A DNA stretch of 64,000 nt from Thermoflexus hugenholtzii JAD2. Its GTDB lineage: Bacteria; Chloroflexota; Anaerolineae; Thermoflexales; Thermoflexaceae. Each line of letters opens with the position of its first letter. Position 1 is the stretch's first letter. The notes beneath the pieces are model-generated. The model saw nothing but the letters and a program-made list of their open reading frames with translations, made no database searches and was not told the origin of the DNA. Made by a program: the position numbers and the translations under genes. Shown piece by piece: positions 16,492-25,724 of the stretch. The stretch lies in the NCBI RefSeq assembly GCF_900187885.1, contig NZ_FYEK01000078.1:40809-104808 (forward strand), in the 5' to 3' direction.

Positions 16492-17940
16492 TCAGGTTGG
16501 TGAGCTGGTTTTCTGACCGAACAGGCCGCTCGGTCGGATCAGGAGGACCACCGCCATGATCAGCACGGTGGAGGCCCGGGCAACAGCCGGGGAGAAGCGT
16601 AGCGCCTCCGCCATGCCGGGGAGCGCGATCCCCACTGTGACCAGGTAGTCCCCGAAGGCCCGGGCCAGACCCACCAGCATCGCCCCCGCCGCGGCACCCC
16701 CGTAGTGCCCCATGCCGCCGATGATCACCGCGATGAAGGCCTGGAGCAGGAACTCCAGCCCCATCGCTGGGCTCAGGCCCAGGAACGGGGTAGCCACCAC
16801 GCCGCCCAACGCCGCCAGGGCAGAGCCCATGGCGAACACCCCGGTGAACAGCCGCCGCACCGGGATCCCCAGGGCTTCCACCATCTCCCGATCCTCCACG
16901 GCGGCCCGCACTGCCATGCCGACACGGGTCCATCGCAACCACAGGCCGATCCCGGCCCACATCGCGATCCCCACGCCAATGATCAGCAGCCGATAGGTAG
17001 GGAAAGGACGCCCCAGCACGTCCAAGGAGGCACATCCTTGACTCAGCCACTCCCCGATGGATGACGCCAGGCACGGCGCGGCGAAGAGAGAGGGACGCGG
17101 CAGCGGAGCATAGTTCCCGGGTCCCCAGACCACCCGCACCAATTCCGTGCCCACGTAGGACAAGCCCAGGGTCAGGAGGACCTGATAGATCGGGCGGGCG
17201 TAAAGAGGACGAATCAGCGTAGCCTCTATTCCAGCGCCTAGGGCGCCGCCGGCCAGGGTCCCGGCGAAAAGCGCTATGAGGAACCGGAGATCCGCCGGAC
17301 TTCCCAGGATCCAGCGCTCCAAGGGCTCCCGGCCGATCAGCATCAGGATGCCCAGCCCCAACAGGCCGGCGGAAAGGGCCCCCGCGCGACGCAAAGACGT
17401 GGCGCGACGCCCCAACAGCCATCCACCGCACAGACCTGCCAGCCCCATGGCCCCCATGCGGGCGAAGACGATCCCCAACGGCTCCTGGGCAAGCGGGGTG
17501 GGGATCGAGCCGCCGGGCACTGTGCTCCCGAAGGCGACCAGCTTCCCGAGGTTGTAGTTCCAGAACGCCAGGGCTCCCAGCCCGACCATCCCCAAACCGG
17601 AGAGCGTCCGGGGCACTGACAGCCGGCCCGCTGTGGCCTGCCCCGTCGCGATCCCAGCCCCCAGGGCCAGCCATAACGGGATCCCATTGAGCAACAGGCG
17701 CGGGTTCTGGTAAGCAGTCCAGCCGATGTAAGCTCCCAGCATAAACAGCGTGCCATGCGCAAAATTGATCACATCCATCATCCCGAAGATCAGAGAGAGT
17801 CCGGAGGCGACCAAGAAGAACAAGGAGGCCAGGGTGAGGCCAGAGAGCACCACAGAGGCCCAGACCGGAGAAGGGAGGAAGAGGGCAGGGAGCCCCACGA
17901 GAGCCAGGAGGACCAGAGCGATCACCCATGTTCCCTTCAT
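16492..17940 (-). CDS. Liv-type ABC transporter permease, LivH family, with a large internal insertion
   Basis: Inner-membrane permease of 482 residues, against about 290-300 for typical LivH and 298 for the second LivH in this window. The LivH start (GLSLIFGMMDVINFAHGTLF, residues 48-67) and the remainder from GIEATLIRPLYARP (residue 237 on) are normal. Between them, about residues 85-222, lies an extra hydrophobic segment of roughly 135 residues with several possible membrane helices. The ATG at 17940 overlaps the livF stop by 4 bases. The reading frame is open throughout, so the insertion is not an obvious error. Confidence 0.87.
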   Translation of the reverse strand: MKGTWVIALVLLALVGLPALFLPSPVWASVVLSGLTLASLFFLVASGLSLIFGMMDVINFAHGTLFMLGAYIGWTAYQNPRLLLNGIPLWLALGAGIATGQATAGRLSVPRTLSGLGMVGLGALAFWNYNLGKLVAFGSTVPGGSIPTPLAQEPLGIVFARMGAMGLAGLCGGWLLGRRATSLRRAGALSAGLLGLGILMLIGREPLERWILGSPADLRFLIALFAGTLAGGALGAGIEATLIRPLYARPIYQVLLTLGLSYVGTELVRVVWGPGNYAPLPRPSLFAAPCLASSIGEWLSQGCASLDVLGRPFPTYRLLIIGVGIAMWAGIGLWLRWTRVGMAVRAAVEDREMVEALGIPVRRLFTGVFAMGSALAALGGVVATPFLGLSPAMGLEFLLQAFIAVIIGGMGHYGGAAAGAMLVGLARAFGDYLVTVGIALPGMAEALRFSPAVARASTVLIMAVVLLIRPSGLFGQKTSSPT

Positions 17941-18644
17941 AGGGTTACTCCCAAATAGCGCTCGAGCCATCCTCGGTTTTCCCGCAACTCCGCCATCGGT
18001 CCGCTTCGCACCACCCTCCCGTCCTCCATCAGGAGGTAATGGTCCGCCACATGCTGGACGGCGTGAAAGTTCTGCTCCACCAAGAGGATCGACACCTCCC
18101 CGCGCAGCTTGTGGATGGCATCCATCACCTGCTCCACCAGCATCGGGGCTAAGCCCTCGCTGGGCTCATCGATGAGGAGAAGGCGGTTCTCCGGGACCAG
18201 GGCGCGGGCGATGGCCAGCATCTGCTGCTGGCCACCGGATAAAAGGCCAGCGGGCTTTTTCAGCGCTGCCTTCAGGTCCGGGAAAAGATGGAAGATCCAG
18301 TCTGCCCGCCGGGCCAGATCCCCCCGGCGCCGCTCTGCCAGCTTCAGGTTTTCCTCCACCGTAAGGCTCCGGAAGATCGCCCGATGCTCCGGAACGTAGC
18401 CAATGCCCCGCCGCGCGATCTCATCGGTGGGACGCCCCCGGAGTTCCTCCCCCAGGAACCATATGCTTCCCTGGGTGGCCGGCCAGAGGCCCATGATGGT
18501 GCGCAGGGTGGTGGTCTTTCCCACTCCGTTTCGGCCCAGCAGGACAGTCAGGCTTCCTGCCTTCACCGCGAAAGAAACCCCCTTCAGGATGTGAAAGGAC
18601 CCAACGAACGTATGAACCTCCTTCAATTCGAGGACGGCATCCAT
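17937..18644 (-). CDS. Liv-type ABC transporter ATP-binding protein, LivF family
   Basis: Cytosolic ATPase of 235 residues, normal for LivF. Walker A is GRNGVGKTT (about 38-46), the signature is LSGGQQQ and Walker B is LLLIDEPSEGLAP. The C-terminus stops where LivF proteins stop. It overlaps livG by 22 bases and livH by 4 bases. It works with the neighbouring LivG as an ATPase pair. Confidence 0.93.
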   Translation of the reverse strand: MDAVLELKEVHTFVGSFHILKGVSFAVKAGSLTVLLGRNGVGKTTTLRTIMGLWPATQGSIWFLGEELRGRPTDEIARRGIGYVPEHRAIFRSLTVEENLKLAERRRGDLARRADWIFHLFPDLKAALKKPAGLLSGGQQQMLAIARALVPENRLLLIDEPSEGLAPMLVEQVMDAIHKLRGEVSILLVEQNFHAVQHVADHYLLMEDGRVVRSGPMAELRENRGWLERYLGVTL

Positions 18645-19399
18645 GTCCGTTCCCCCAAGTATGCGCGTTGGACTTCCTCATCGCGGGCGATCTCCTCCGG
18701 GGTGCCTTCCGCCAGCACGCGCCCGTGATGGAGGACGGTTACCCGATGGGCCAAGCGCATCACCAGGTCGATCTTGTGCTCGATCAGGAGGATGGTCCGC
18801 CCTCGCCGCTGGTGGATCTCCTCAATGAGGCGGATCAGCCGAGGGATCTGCTCGAGGGCCATCCCGGCCGCCGGCTCGTCCAGCAGCATGAGCTCCGGCT
18901 CCTGAGCCAGGAGCATCGCGATCTCCAGCCACCGCCGATGCCCGTGGGAGAGGATACGGGCCGGGAGATCAGCCAGCTCCGCCATGCCGATCTCATGCAG
19001 CACCGCCCAGGCCCGATCCAGATACCGGTGGAGCCGGCCGGCCGGGACCCAGAAGCGGAAGTTATCAGGCCCCAGGGCCTGGGCGGCCAATCGCACGTTC
19101 TCCAGGACGCTCAGGTTGGGGAAGACATGAATGAGCTGATAGGCGCGGCCGATCCCCAGATGCGCCCGACGGTAAGGGGGGAGATCCGTGATGTCCTGGC
19201 CTCGGTAGAAGATGCGGCCGGCGCTGGGACGCAATGCGCCTCCGATCAGGTTGAAGAGCGTGGACTTGCCGGCTCCGTTGGGCCCGATGAGGGCGTGGAT
19301 GGCGCCCACCTCCACCCGCAGATTCACTCGATCCACCGCCCGCAACCCTCCGAAATCCTTTGTCAATTCCCGGGTCTCCAGAAGAATCCCCCCTGGCAT
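18623..19399 (-). CDS. Liv-type ABC transporter ATP-binding protein, LivG family
   Basis: Cytosolic ATPase of 258 residues. Walker A is GPNGAGKST, the signature region is the LivG-style LSHGHRRWLEIAMLL and Walker B is LMLLDEPAAGM. I start at the ATG at 19399 (MPGGILLETRELTKDFGG), which gives the usual N-terminus and has GGGGAGGG immediately upstream. A frame reaching 19528 would add an unrelated tail. The gap to the binding-protein gene is 132 bases, the largest in this operon. Confidence 0.92.
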   Translation of the reverse strand: MPGGILLETRELTKDFGGLRAVDRVNLRVEVGAIHALIGPNGAGKSTLFNLIGGALRPSAGRIFYRGQDITDLPPYRRAHLGIGRAYQLIHVFPNLSVLENVRLAAQALGPDNFRFWVPAGRLHRYLDRAWAVLHEIGMAELADLPARILSHGHRRWLEIAMLLAQEPELMLLDEPAAGMALEQIPRLIRLIEEIHQRRGRTILLIEHKIDLVMRLAHRVTVLHHGRVLAEGTPEEIARDEEVQRAYLGERTWMPSSN

Positions 19400-19531
19400 C
19401 CCTCCCCTCCCTGGACCTTGGTCGGCCCCCTTCGCTTGCCGGATCCTACCTTCGCCTTTATCCTCGAGAAGGGTTCGCCCCGGTGAGGGCGGGCAGCGCC
19501 CCGTGCCCCTCAGCTGCCCGCCCCTCACCGC

Positions 19532-20842
19532 CTACGGTTTGGGACAGCGCTCCTGATAGGGACCCTCCAGCATGCACGGCGGCGCTGTCTCCTCCGGCGA
19601 GAACTCCTTGATCAGCTCGAAGAACCGGAACTGGGGATCCTTGGGATCCTTCAGACGGACCAAATACATGGGCTGCAGGGCAACGTGGTCATAGGGACGG
19701 ATGATGTAAGTGCCCTTTGGGCCCTGGAAGGTCATGCCCTCGAAGACGGGGATCAAGGCCTCCGCCCGGGCATCGCCGTTGGTTTTCTTCAGCCCCTCGA
19801 CCACCATGATCGCCGCGGCCATGCCACCTGCGGTGAAGAGATCAGGCGGCGTCCCGAACTTCTCCTGGTGACGCTTCACCAGCCAGTCGTTGACCGGGTT
19901 CTTAGGCAACGTGTAGTGATAGACACTCACGCCGACCGCTCCCACCGCGGAAGCATAGCCAGAGGCGATGCTCTGGTTGTCCCCCATCCCGGTGGCCACC
20001 GTCATCTTCTGGAAGATCCCCAGATCCTGCATCTGCTGAAAGAGCGGCACAAACCCTGCGCCGGCCCAGGTCACGATGAGGACCTCCGCGTTCGCATCCA
20101 GCACCCGCTGGAGGTAAGGGGTGAAATCCGTGGTCTCCAGAGGGATGAAGATCGTCCCTGCGCCCTCAGGGGTGTCGTTGATGGTGAAGCGGCCGCCCAG
20201 GCTTTTGACCACGTTGTAAAACGCACGAGCGGAGCCATGGCCGAAGGCATAATCCGGGGCGATCTGCACGAAGGTCTTGCCCATCTCGATCAGGGCCTTG
20301 CCCATCGTCAGGGCATCCTGCACGCTGGTCCGGCTGGTCCGGAAGGTGTAGGGATTGAAGTTCTTGCCGGTGATGTCCGGGCTGGCCGCCGGCTCCGCGA
20401 TCAGGATGACTTTGTGCTCCTCGGCCACCTTCTGGACGGCCAGGGTGACGCCGGAGCTGGGGGCTCCGACTAAGATCTCCACGCCCTCAGCCTCGATGAG
20501 CTCGCGGGCCTGGGCCACCCCTTTCTCCGGGTCGCTGGCATTGTCGCGGACGATGACTTGGATGGGGCGGCCCGCCACCTCCATCGTCCCGCCGGTGGCG
20601 TATTCCAGGCCCAGCATGAAGCCGTTCTCCAGCATGGGTCCATAGAGCGCCAGGGAGCCGGAGCGGTCGGTGAGCAGGCCGATCTTCAGCGGCTTGCCCG
20701 GTGTTGGGGATGGGATGGGGGCCACCGTGGGCGTGGCCGGGGCAGGTGCCGCGGTGGGCGTCGGCGAGGGTGCCACCGGCGCCGCGCAGGCCCCGGCCAG
20801 CAACAGGAGAACTATCCATCCTACCAGGCGGTAACACTTCAT
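19532..20842 (-). CDS. Liv-type substrate-binding lipoprotein, LivK family
   Basis: Extracytoplasmic receptor of 436 residues. The signal peptide ends in the lipobox LLAGAC (Cys19), followed by a Pro/Thr/Ala linker to about residue 48. The type 1 periplasmic-binding domain begins KPLKIGLLTDRSGSLALYG. The family handles branched amino acids, amides or aromatic and aliphatic acids; with acyl-CoA ligases upstream, an organic acid is the best guess. It starts 17 bases after the MaoC gene. Confidence 0.9.
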   Translation of the reverse strand: MKCYRLVGWIVLLLLAGACAAPVAPSPTPTAAPAPATPTVAPIPSPTPGKPLKIGLLTDRSGSLALYGPMLENGFMLGLEYATGGTMEVAGRPIQVIVRDNASDPEKGVAQARELIEAEGVEILVGAPSSGVTLAVQKVAEEHKVILIAEPAASPDITGKNFNPYTFRTSRTSVQDALTMGKALIEMGKTFVQIAPDYAFGHGSARAFYNVVKSLGGRFTINDTPEGAGTIFIPLETTDFTPYLQRVLDANAEVLIVTWAGAGFVPLFQQMQDLGIFQKMTVATGMGDNQSIASGYASAVGAVGVSVYHYTLPKNPVNDWLVKRHQEKFGTPPDLFTAGGMAAAIMVVEGLKKTNGDARAEALIPVFEGMTFQGPKGTYIIRPYDHVALQPMYLVRLKDPKDPQFRFFELIKEFSPEETAPPCMLEGPYQERCPKP

Positions 20843-20859
20843 CTCCCACCTCCTTCTGT

Positions 20860-21297
20860 TCAGGTTCGCTGATCATCGGCAGGACGCCGAAGATCGCCTC
20901 CCGGAGCCAGAACGACTGCTTCCCCGCGCAACACCTCCTCGCCGTGCTGGTTGAGGCAGCGTGTCGCCAGGGTGATCACCGGCTTGTCCTCTCGGATTCG
21001 GACCACCTCCACCACCGCGGTGACCGTGTCACCAAGGTAGACCGGCCGGAGGAACTCCAAAGTCTGGCGGAGGTAGATCGTCCCCGGACCCGGCAATATC
21101 CGCCCCAGGACGGCGGAGATCAGCCCCGCCACCAGCATCCCGTGGGCGATGGGCCGGCCGAAGCGAGTGTTTCGGGCGAACTCCTCATCCAGATGCAACG
21201 GATTATCGTCCCCGGTCAGCGCCGCGAAGGCCTCTACATCCGCGCGAGTGATCGTCTTCGTCCATGAGGCGGTGGCGCCAATCCGCAGCTCAACCAT
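20860..21297 (-). CDS. MaoC-like (R)-specific enoyl-CoA hydratase
   Basis: Hot-dog-fold hydratase of 145 residues that adds water to a 2-enoyl-CoA. The catalytic pair is Asp30 and His35 in LTGDDNPLH, and the downstream FGRPIAHGMLVAGLIS is the usual family block. ATG at 21297 has GGAGG 5 bases upstream, so I reject a start at 21351. It overlaps the KAS III-like gene by 8 bases. Together with the SDR upstream it could form two steps of an (R)-3-hydroxyacyl-CoA route. Confidence 0.9.
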   Translation of the reverse strand: MVELRIGATASWTKTITRADVEAFAALTGDDNPLHLDEEFARNTRFGRPIAHGMLVAGLISAVLGRILPGPGTIYLRQTLEFLRPVYLGDTVTAVVEVVRIREDKPVITLATRCLNQHGEEVLRGEAVVLAPGGDLRRPADDQRT

Positions 21298-22312
21298 GAG
21301 GACCTCCCCACCGGAGCACGGTGGCACCCCAGGAGTATCCCGTGCCGGCACTCAGCAGCACCACCACATCGCCGTTCCGCAGACGGCCCGCCTCTCGCGC
21401 CAGGTAAAGACCGAGCAGGGGATCCGCCGCGGAAAGATGCCCGTAATCCGAAAGGTAGATCGCCTGGGATTCCGCTAAACCCAGAGTAGAGAGCAGGGCC
21501 TCGAAGAGGGAACGCTTGGTGTGCAGCGGGATCAGGAAATCGGGGCCATGACATCCGCTCCGAGCGATGGCCTCCCGTACCACCCCTACGAAATAATCGA
21601 GGGTGATGGGATCCAGCATGGCCTTCATCTGGACCGGATCCGTGACATCGAAATAATGCAGGCGCCGCTCCACGGTCTCGTGGCTGGGCGGGAGCACGGA
21701 GCCGCCCGCCGGGACCCGCACGAACTCGGCGAAACGGCCGTCGGTGCGCAATGCGGATTCCAGCACCACGTTGAAGGGGTGATCCCGCCGGAGCAAACAG
21801 GCCGCCGCCCCGTCGCCGAAGTTGAACATAAAGCGGGCGCGGTGGTTGGTGTAATCCAGGAGCATGGACTCGTTGGAGGCCGCTACCAGCAGGACGTGGC
21901 GCAGGGAGGGATCGGCCAGCATCATGCTTCGAGCCGCCTTCATGGCGAAAGGGAGCCCGGCCGAGGTCCCGCAGATCTCGAAGGCATAGGCCCGATGGGC
22001 CCCCAGAAGCGCCTGGATACGGGGCGCGGCCAGCCACACGTAGTAATCCTTATGCATGCTCCCGAAGTAGATCAAGGCGTCCACCTCCTCCGGCGGAACC
22101 CCGGCGTCCTGGAGGGCGCGCCGGCTGGCCTCGGCGGCCATCATGGAGACCGTCTCCCCCTTTCCCGACACATCCGCGATGCGCTTCTGGTTCAGGCCGA
22201 ACTTGACGCGGATGACCTCCTCGGGGATGCCGGAGGCCGCGGCCAGCTCCCCTGCGGTCATTGCCCGCTCCGGGAGATAGACGCCCAGCCCGGCGATGCC
22301 GATCACGGTCAT
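21290..22312 (-). CDS. 3-oxoacyl-ACP synthase III-like condensing enzyme
   Basis: Thiolase-fold enzyme of 340 residues related to FabH. Cys114 (EICGTSAG) is the acyl-accepting nucleophile and His264 (IPLHTKRS) matches the second catalytic residue. The Asn of the usual triad (GNTSAA) is replaced: the motif reads YGHLSAADP with His292. The pocket and reaction may therefore differ from fatty-acid initiation, for example a dedicated thioester condensation or transfer. ATG at 22312 overlaps the ligase stop by 4 bases, tying it to the acid-activation operon. It has no FabD, FabG or ACP neighbours. Confidence 0.82.
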   Translation of the reverse strand: MTVIGIAGLGVYLPERAMTAGELAAASGIPEEVIRVKFGLNQKRIADVSGKGETVSMMAAEASRRALQDAGVPPEEVDALIYFGSMHKDYYVWLAAPRIQALLGAHRAYAFEICGTSAGLPFAMKAARSMMLADPSLRHVLLVAASNESMLLDYTNHRARFMFNFGDGAAACLLRRDHPFNVVLESALRTDGRFAEFVRVPAGGSVLPPSHETVERRLHYFDVTDPVQMKAMLDPITLDYFVGVVREAIARSGCHGPDFLIPLHTKRSLFEALLSTLGLAESQAIYLSDYGHLSAADPLLGLYLAREAGRLRNGDVVVLLSAGTGYSWGATVLRWGGPHG

Positions 22313-23838
22313 GACGTCCCCCCATAACGAGCCTTCACTTCGGAACGCACGATTTTCCCCAGTGCATTCCGAGGCAGGGCCTCAACGAAAACCACGGACT
22401 TGGGGATCTTATAACGAGCCAGGCGCCCCTCACACCAGGCCAACAACTCCTCCGGCTCCGCTTTCCAACCCGGACGCAAAACCACCACAGCCCGCCCCAC
22501 CTCTCCCCATTTCGGATCCGGCACCCCAATGACGCATACCTCTTGAACAGCAGGATGCTGCGCCAACACTGCTTCTACCTCCGCTGGATATACATTGAGA
22601 CCCCCGCTCTTAAACATCTCTTTCAGACGCCCAACAATGTAGGTGAATCCCTTCTCATCACGGTAAGCTAGATCTCCTGTTCGAAACCAGCCATCCCGGA
22701 AAGCATCCACGGTCGCGTCCGGGAGGTTCCAGTATCCCGAAAAGATGTTGGGACCACGCAGCCAAAGCTCCCCGACTTCGCCCGGCTTCGCTTCATGACC
22801 TTCAGGGGTTACGATGCGAGCTTCGGTGAAGAAGGCCGGCTTGCCGATGAAGCCCAGGGACCGGGTTCCCTGTTCGAATTCCTCCGGCTCCAGCATGAAC
22901 GCTGTAGGGGACGTCTCGGTCAGCCCATAGCCACCCCCGAAAGGCAAACCCCGCTTTCGAAAGGCCTCCACAACCTCCAGCGGACAGCGATCACCGCCGT
23001 TGTAGAAGGCCCGCACACTGGACAAATCCGTTCGATCGAAGAGGGGCGAACTGAGTAGCATCTGAAAGATTGTGGGCACGCCCATCACGATGGTCACCCT
23101 TTCCTGCTCGATCAACCGAAGGGCCTCATCAGGATCAAAACGCCGAGGCATCACCACACGCCCACCCACCAGCAAGGTGGGTAAAGTGAAGAGGCCGATA
23201 CCCCCAACATGAACTAAAGGAAGAAGGGTGAGGGTTGTGTCCTCTGCTGTGATACGGAGGGCGATGATATCGTTCATCGCGTTCCAGAATTGGTTGGCAT
23301 GTGTCAACACCGCCCCTTTGGGACGCCCCGTGGTTCCGGAGGTGTAGACGATCAGAAGGGGAAGATCCCAGGAGAGAGGATTCCCGGGCTCATGCTCTGG
23401 GTGGCCTGCAACCCAAGAGACGTAAGACAGCGCTCCTTCTACCGACTCTTCAGCAAGAACGACAACTTCTTCCAGAGAGCCCTGGGCACGAAGTGGCTCA
23501 ATCATCGAAGCCTGTTCGAGCCCCACAAACAGAATGCGCACTCCTGCATCCTGGATCTGATAGAGAAGCTCTGGGACAGCCAAACGGTAGTTCAGCGGAA
23601 CCACGATCAGCCCGATCTTGGCGGCACCGAAAAGCAAGAACAGGAAACGGGGATCGTTCATGGAGAGTATTCCTATTCGATCCCCTTCCCGCAGACCCAT
23701 GGCTCGCAGTGCATGCGCTGCGCGATTCGCCTCAAAATTCAGCGCTCCATAGGTATAACGGCTGGTTGGCGTAACCAATGCCTCCCGCTCGGGATGGAGA
23801 TGGGCATGCTTATAAATCCAGTAGCCAACGCCATACAT
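22309..23838 (-). CDS. AMP-forming acyl-CoA ligase (first of two)
   Basis: Activates a carboxylic acid with ATP and CoA. The 509 residues include the P-loop YTSGTTGRPKGAVLTH (about 165-180), the adenylate motif GGYGLTETSP, the hinge region DLAYRDEKGFTYIVGRLKEM and the C-terminal Lys in LPRNALGKIVR. Specificity is not evident; the family covers fatty, branched and aromatic acids. The base composition is lower in GC (about 55% in a sampled line) than the flanking genes, so it may have been acquired separately. The start has no better rival. Confidence 0.9.
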   Translation of the reverse strand: MYGVGYWIYKHAHLHPEREALVTPTSRYTYGALNFEANRAAHALRAMGLREGDRIGILSMNDPRFLFLLFGAAKIGLIVVPLNYRLAVPELLYQIQDAGVRILFVGLEQASMIEPLRAQGSLEEVVVLAEESVEGALSYVSWVAGHPEHEPGNPLSWDLPLLIVYTSGTTGRPKGAVLTHANQFWNAMNDIIALRITAEDTTLTLLPLVHVGGIGLFTLPTLLVGGRVVMPRRFDPDEALRLIEQERVTIVMGVPTIFQMLLSSPLFDRTDLSSVRAFYNGGDRCPLEVVEAFRKRGLPFGGGYGLTETSPTAFMLEPEEFEQGTRSLGFIGKPAFFTEARIVTPEGHEAKPGEVGELWLRGPNIFSGYWNLPDATVDAFRDGWFRTGDLAYRDEKGFTYIVGRLKEMFKSGGLNVYPAEVEAVLAQHPAVQEVCVIGVPDPKWGEVGRAVVVLRPGWKAEPEELLAWCEGRLARYKIPKSVVFVEALPRNALGKIVRSEVKARYGGTS

Positions 23839-23845
23839 AATGGCT

Positions 23846-24898
23846 TCACCTCCTCAAGTAAGCGTGGAGGATCTCCTGGAAGACCTCCGGGCGCTCCAGA
23901 TAAGGGGTGTGGCCGGCATCGGGGATCTCTTCCTCCTGATATCGGCCTCCGGCCGCCTCATACCGCTCCAGCACCCGGCGGGTTTGGGCGACCATCGGCT
24001 GAGGGGGATAGATTGCCTCTCCGGGCCAGCCGGGGACGAGGCCGATGGATCCAAGGTAGCCGAAATCAAACAGGGAATGATCCGAGACGACGACATCCTC
24101 CGCCCCCCGGATCCAGAGGATAGGCGGCTTGGGGTCGATCGCCGCCAGGGCGCTCAGGTTGCAATACTTCGGGCTCATGGCGTTGTTCACCCCGCGGGTT
24201 CCGGGAGCGATTCCCGGCCAGTTAGCGGAGATCTGGAAATCACCGGGATAGTTCTCCTCGCCCACAGCGGTGCGCACCATCGATTCCACCAGGATGTCCT
24301 CCCGGGGATGGAGGAAGGGCGCTTTCCCATAGAAGGCGCGGAGCACGCGACGCGGGGAGAAATCGCTCTCCTCGCCTCGATCCCCTGCCGCCAGCCGGCG
24401 CACGAACTCCGGGTTCGCCGTCCCACCCCCCGAGCCCGCATAGTCCGGCCAGCACGGCGTGCCCTCCGGATCCTTCGTGCCGCCGAACCCATAGGGCGAG
24501 AGCGGGTCAACCAGCGTGAGGGAGAAGATCCGCTCGGCGTGATCGATGGCGTATTGCATGGCGATTCCACCACCCATTGAGTGGCCGACCAGATGGAAAC
24601 GCGCCAGGCCCATGGTCTCTACCAGCGCATGCACGTCGTCGCTGAAATCCCGAAGCCCGCGCGTGGCGTCCACCGGCCGCCGCTCCGATTCCCCATAGCC
24701 CCGCAGGTCGGGGGCGATGGCCCGGAAGCCAGGCGGCAGGGTGAGCATCGTTTCCTCCCAGAAGGTCGCGGAGGAGACATTGCCGTGGAGGAAGACCACC
24801 GGCTCGCCATCCGGCGGACCAGCGAAGAGAACGTGGAAGGTCAAGCGCGGGGTATGGATCTGCTCACAACGGATCCCTTCCAGATGGGGCATTCGCAT
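23846..24898 (-). CDS. Alpha/beta-fold hydrolase
   Basis: Cytosolic serine hydrolase of 350 residues. The nucleophile elbow is GHSMGG with Ser107, the oxyanion region is VVFLHGN, an acid is likely in IRGAEDVVVS and the catalytic His is in IPDAGHTPY. An insertion of about 120 residues (about 140-260) forms a large cap. ATG at 24898 is preferred to GTG at 24901 because the GGAGG spacing fits better. It lies between the SDR and an acyl-CoA ligase, so ester, lactone or thioester hydrolysis in the same pathway is likely. Confidence 0.83.
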   Translation of the reverse strand: MRMPHLEGIRCEQIHTPRLTFHVLFAGPPDGEPVVFLHGNVSSATFWEETMLTLPPGFRAIAPDLRGYGESERRPVDATRGLRDFSDDVHALVETMGLARFHLVGHSMGGGIAMQYAIDHAERIFSLTLVDPLSPYGFGGTKDPEGTPCWPDYAGSGGGTANPEFVRRLAAGDRGEESDFSPRRVLRAFYGKAPFLHPREDILVESMVRTAVGEENYPGDFQISANWPGIAPGTRGVNNAMSPKYCNLSALAAIDPKPPILWIRGAEDVVVSDHSLFDFGYLGSIGLVPGWPGEAIYPPQPMVAQTRRVLERYEAAGGRYQEEEIPDAGHTPYLERPEVFQEILHAYLRR

Positions 24899-24940
24899 CA
24901 CTCCCTCCCTGAGTCGGAATAAAACTCCCCCTCTCTCCCT

Positions 24941-25696
24941 TCAACGAGCTGTCCAGCCCAGATCGATGGTCCAGGCGGCCCCGGTGACCGCCGAGGCCTC
25001 CTCGGAGCACAGATAGGCGACCAGGGCGGCCACCTCCTCGGGCTCGATCAGGCGACGGATGGCCGCTGGCTCCAGCATGACCTTCTCCACCACCTCTTCG
25101 GGGGGAAGCCCTCGCATCCGTGCCTGATCCTGAATCTGGTTCTCCACCAAGGGGGTGCGCACGTAGGCAGGGCAGATCGCGTTCGCCGTGATGCCGTAAG
25201 GTCCTCCCTCCAGGGCCGCCACACGGGTGAGGCCGATCAGGCCGTGTTTGGCGGCCACATAGGCGCTCTTGAAGGGCGAGGCCACCAGGCCGTGGATCGA
25301 GGCGATGTTCACGATCCGCCCCCAGCGCTGGGCTTTCATGGCCGGCCAGGCGTATTTGATGAGCAGGAAGGGGGCGGTCAGCATCACGGCCAGCATGGCC
25401 TCCCAAATCTCCTCTGGGAACGCCTCGATGGGGTCGATGTGCTGGAAGCCCGCGTTGTTGATCAGGATGTGCAGGGCTCCGAAGCGCTCCAGGGTCTCCG
25501 CGATGAGGCGACGGCAATCCTCGCGGCGGCGCAAGTCGACGCAGAGGAAAAGACCCCCGATGGAGCGGGCCACCGCCTGCCCGCGCTCCGCCTGGATGTC
25601 GGCGACCACCACCTGATCCCCACCCCGGGCCAGCCGCTCGGCGATGGCCCGCCCGATCCCGCTCGCCGCCCCGGTCACCACGGCCACCCGCCCCAT
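24941..25696 (-). CDS. SDR-family dehydrogenase, 3-hydroxybutyrate dehydrogenase-like
   Basis: NAD(P)-dependent oxidoreductase of 251 residues. The cofactor motif is TGAASGIG (8-15), followed by NNAG (80-83) and the catalytic Ser133, Tyr146 and Lys150 (SAYVAAKHG). The downstream [18 protein letters not shown] is characteristic of D-3-hydroxybutyrate dehydrogenases, so oxidation of a 3-hydroxy acid is the best call. ATG at 25696 has AGGAGG upstream; a longer frame to 25798 would overlap the ligase gene. The 28-base gap to the ligase supports co-transcription. Confidence 0.88.
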   Translation of the reverse strand: MGRVAVVTGAASGIGRAIAERLARGGDQVVVADIQAERGQAVARSIGGLFLCVDLRRREDCRRLIAETLERFGALHILINNAGFQHIDPIEAFPEEIWEAMLAVMLTAPFLLIKYAWPAMKAQRWGRIVNIASIHGLVASPFKSAYVAAKHGLIGLTRVAALEGGPYGITANAICPAYVRTPLVENQIQDQARMRGLPPEEVVEKVMLEPAAIRRLIEPEEVAALVAYLCSEEASAVTGAAWTIDLGWTAR

Positions 25697-25724
25697 TGGC
25701 CCCTCCTTAAAATTGACCTGCCGG

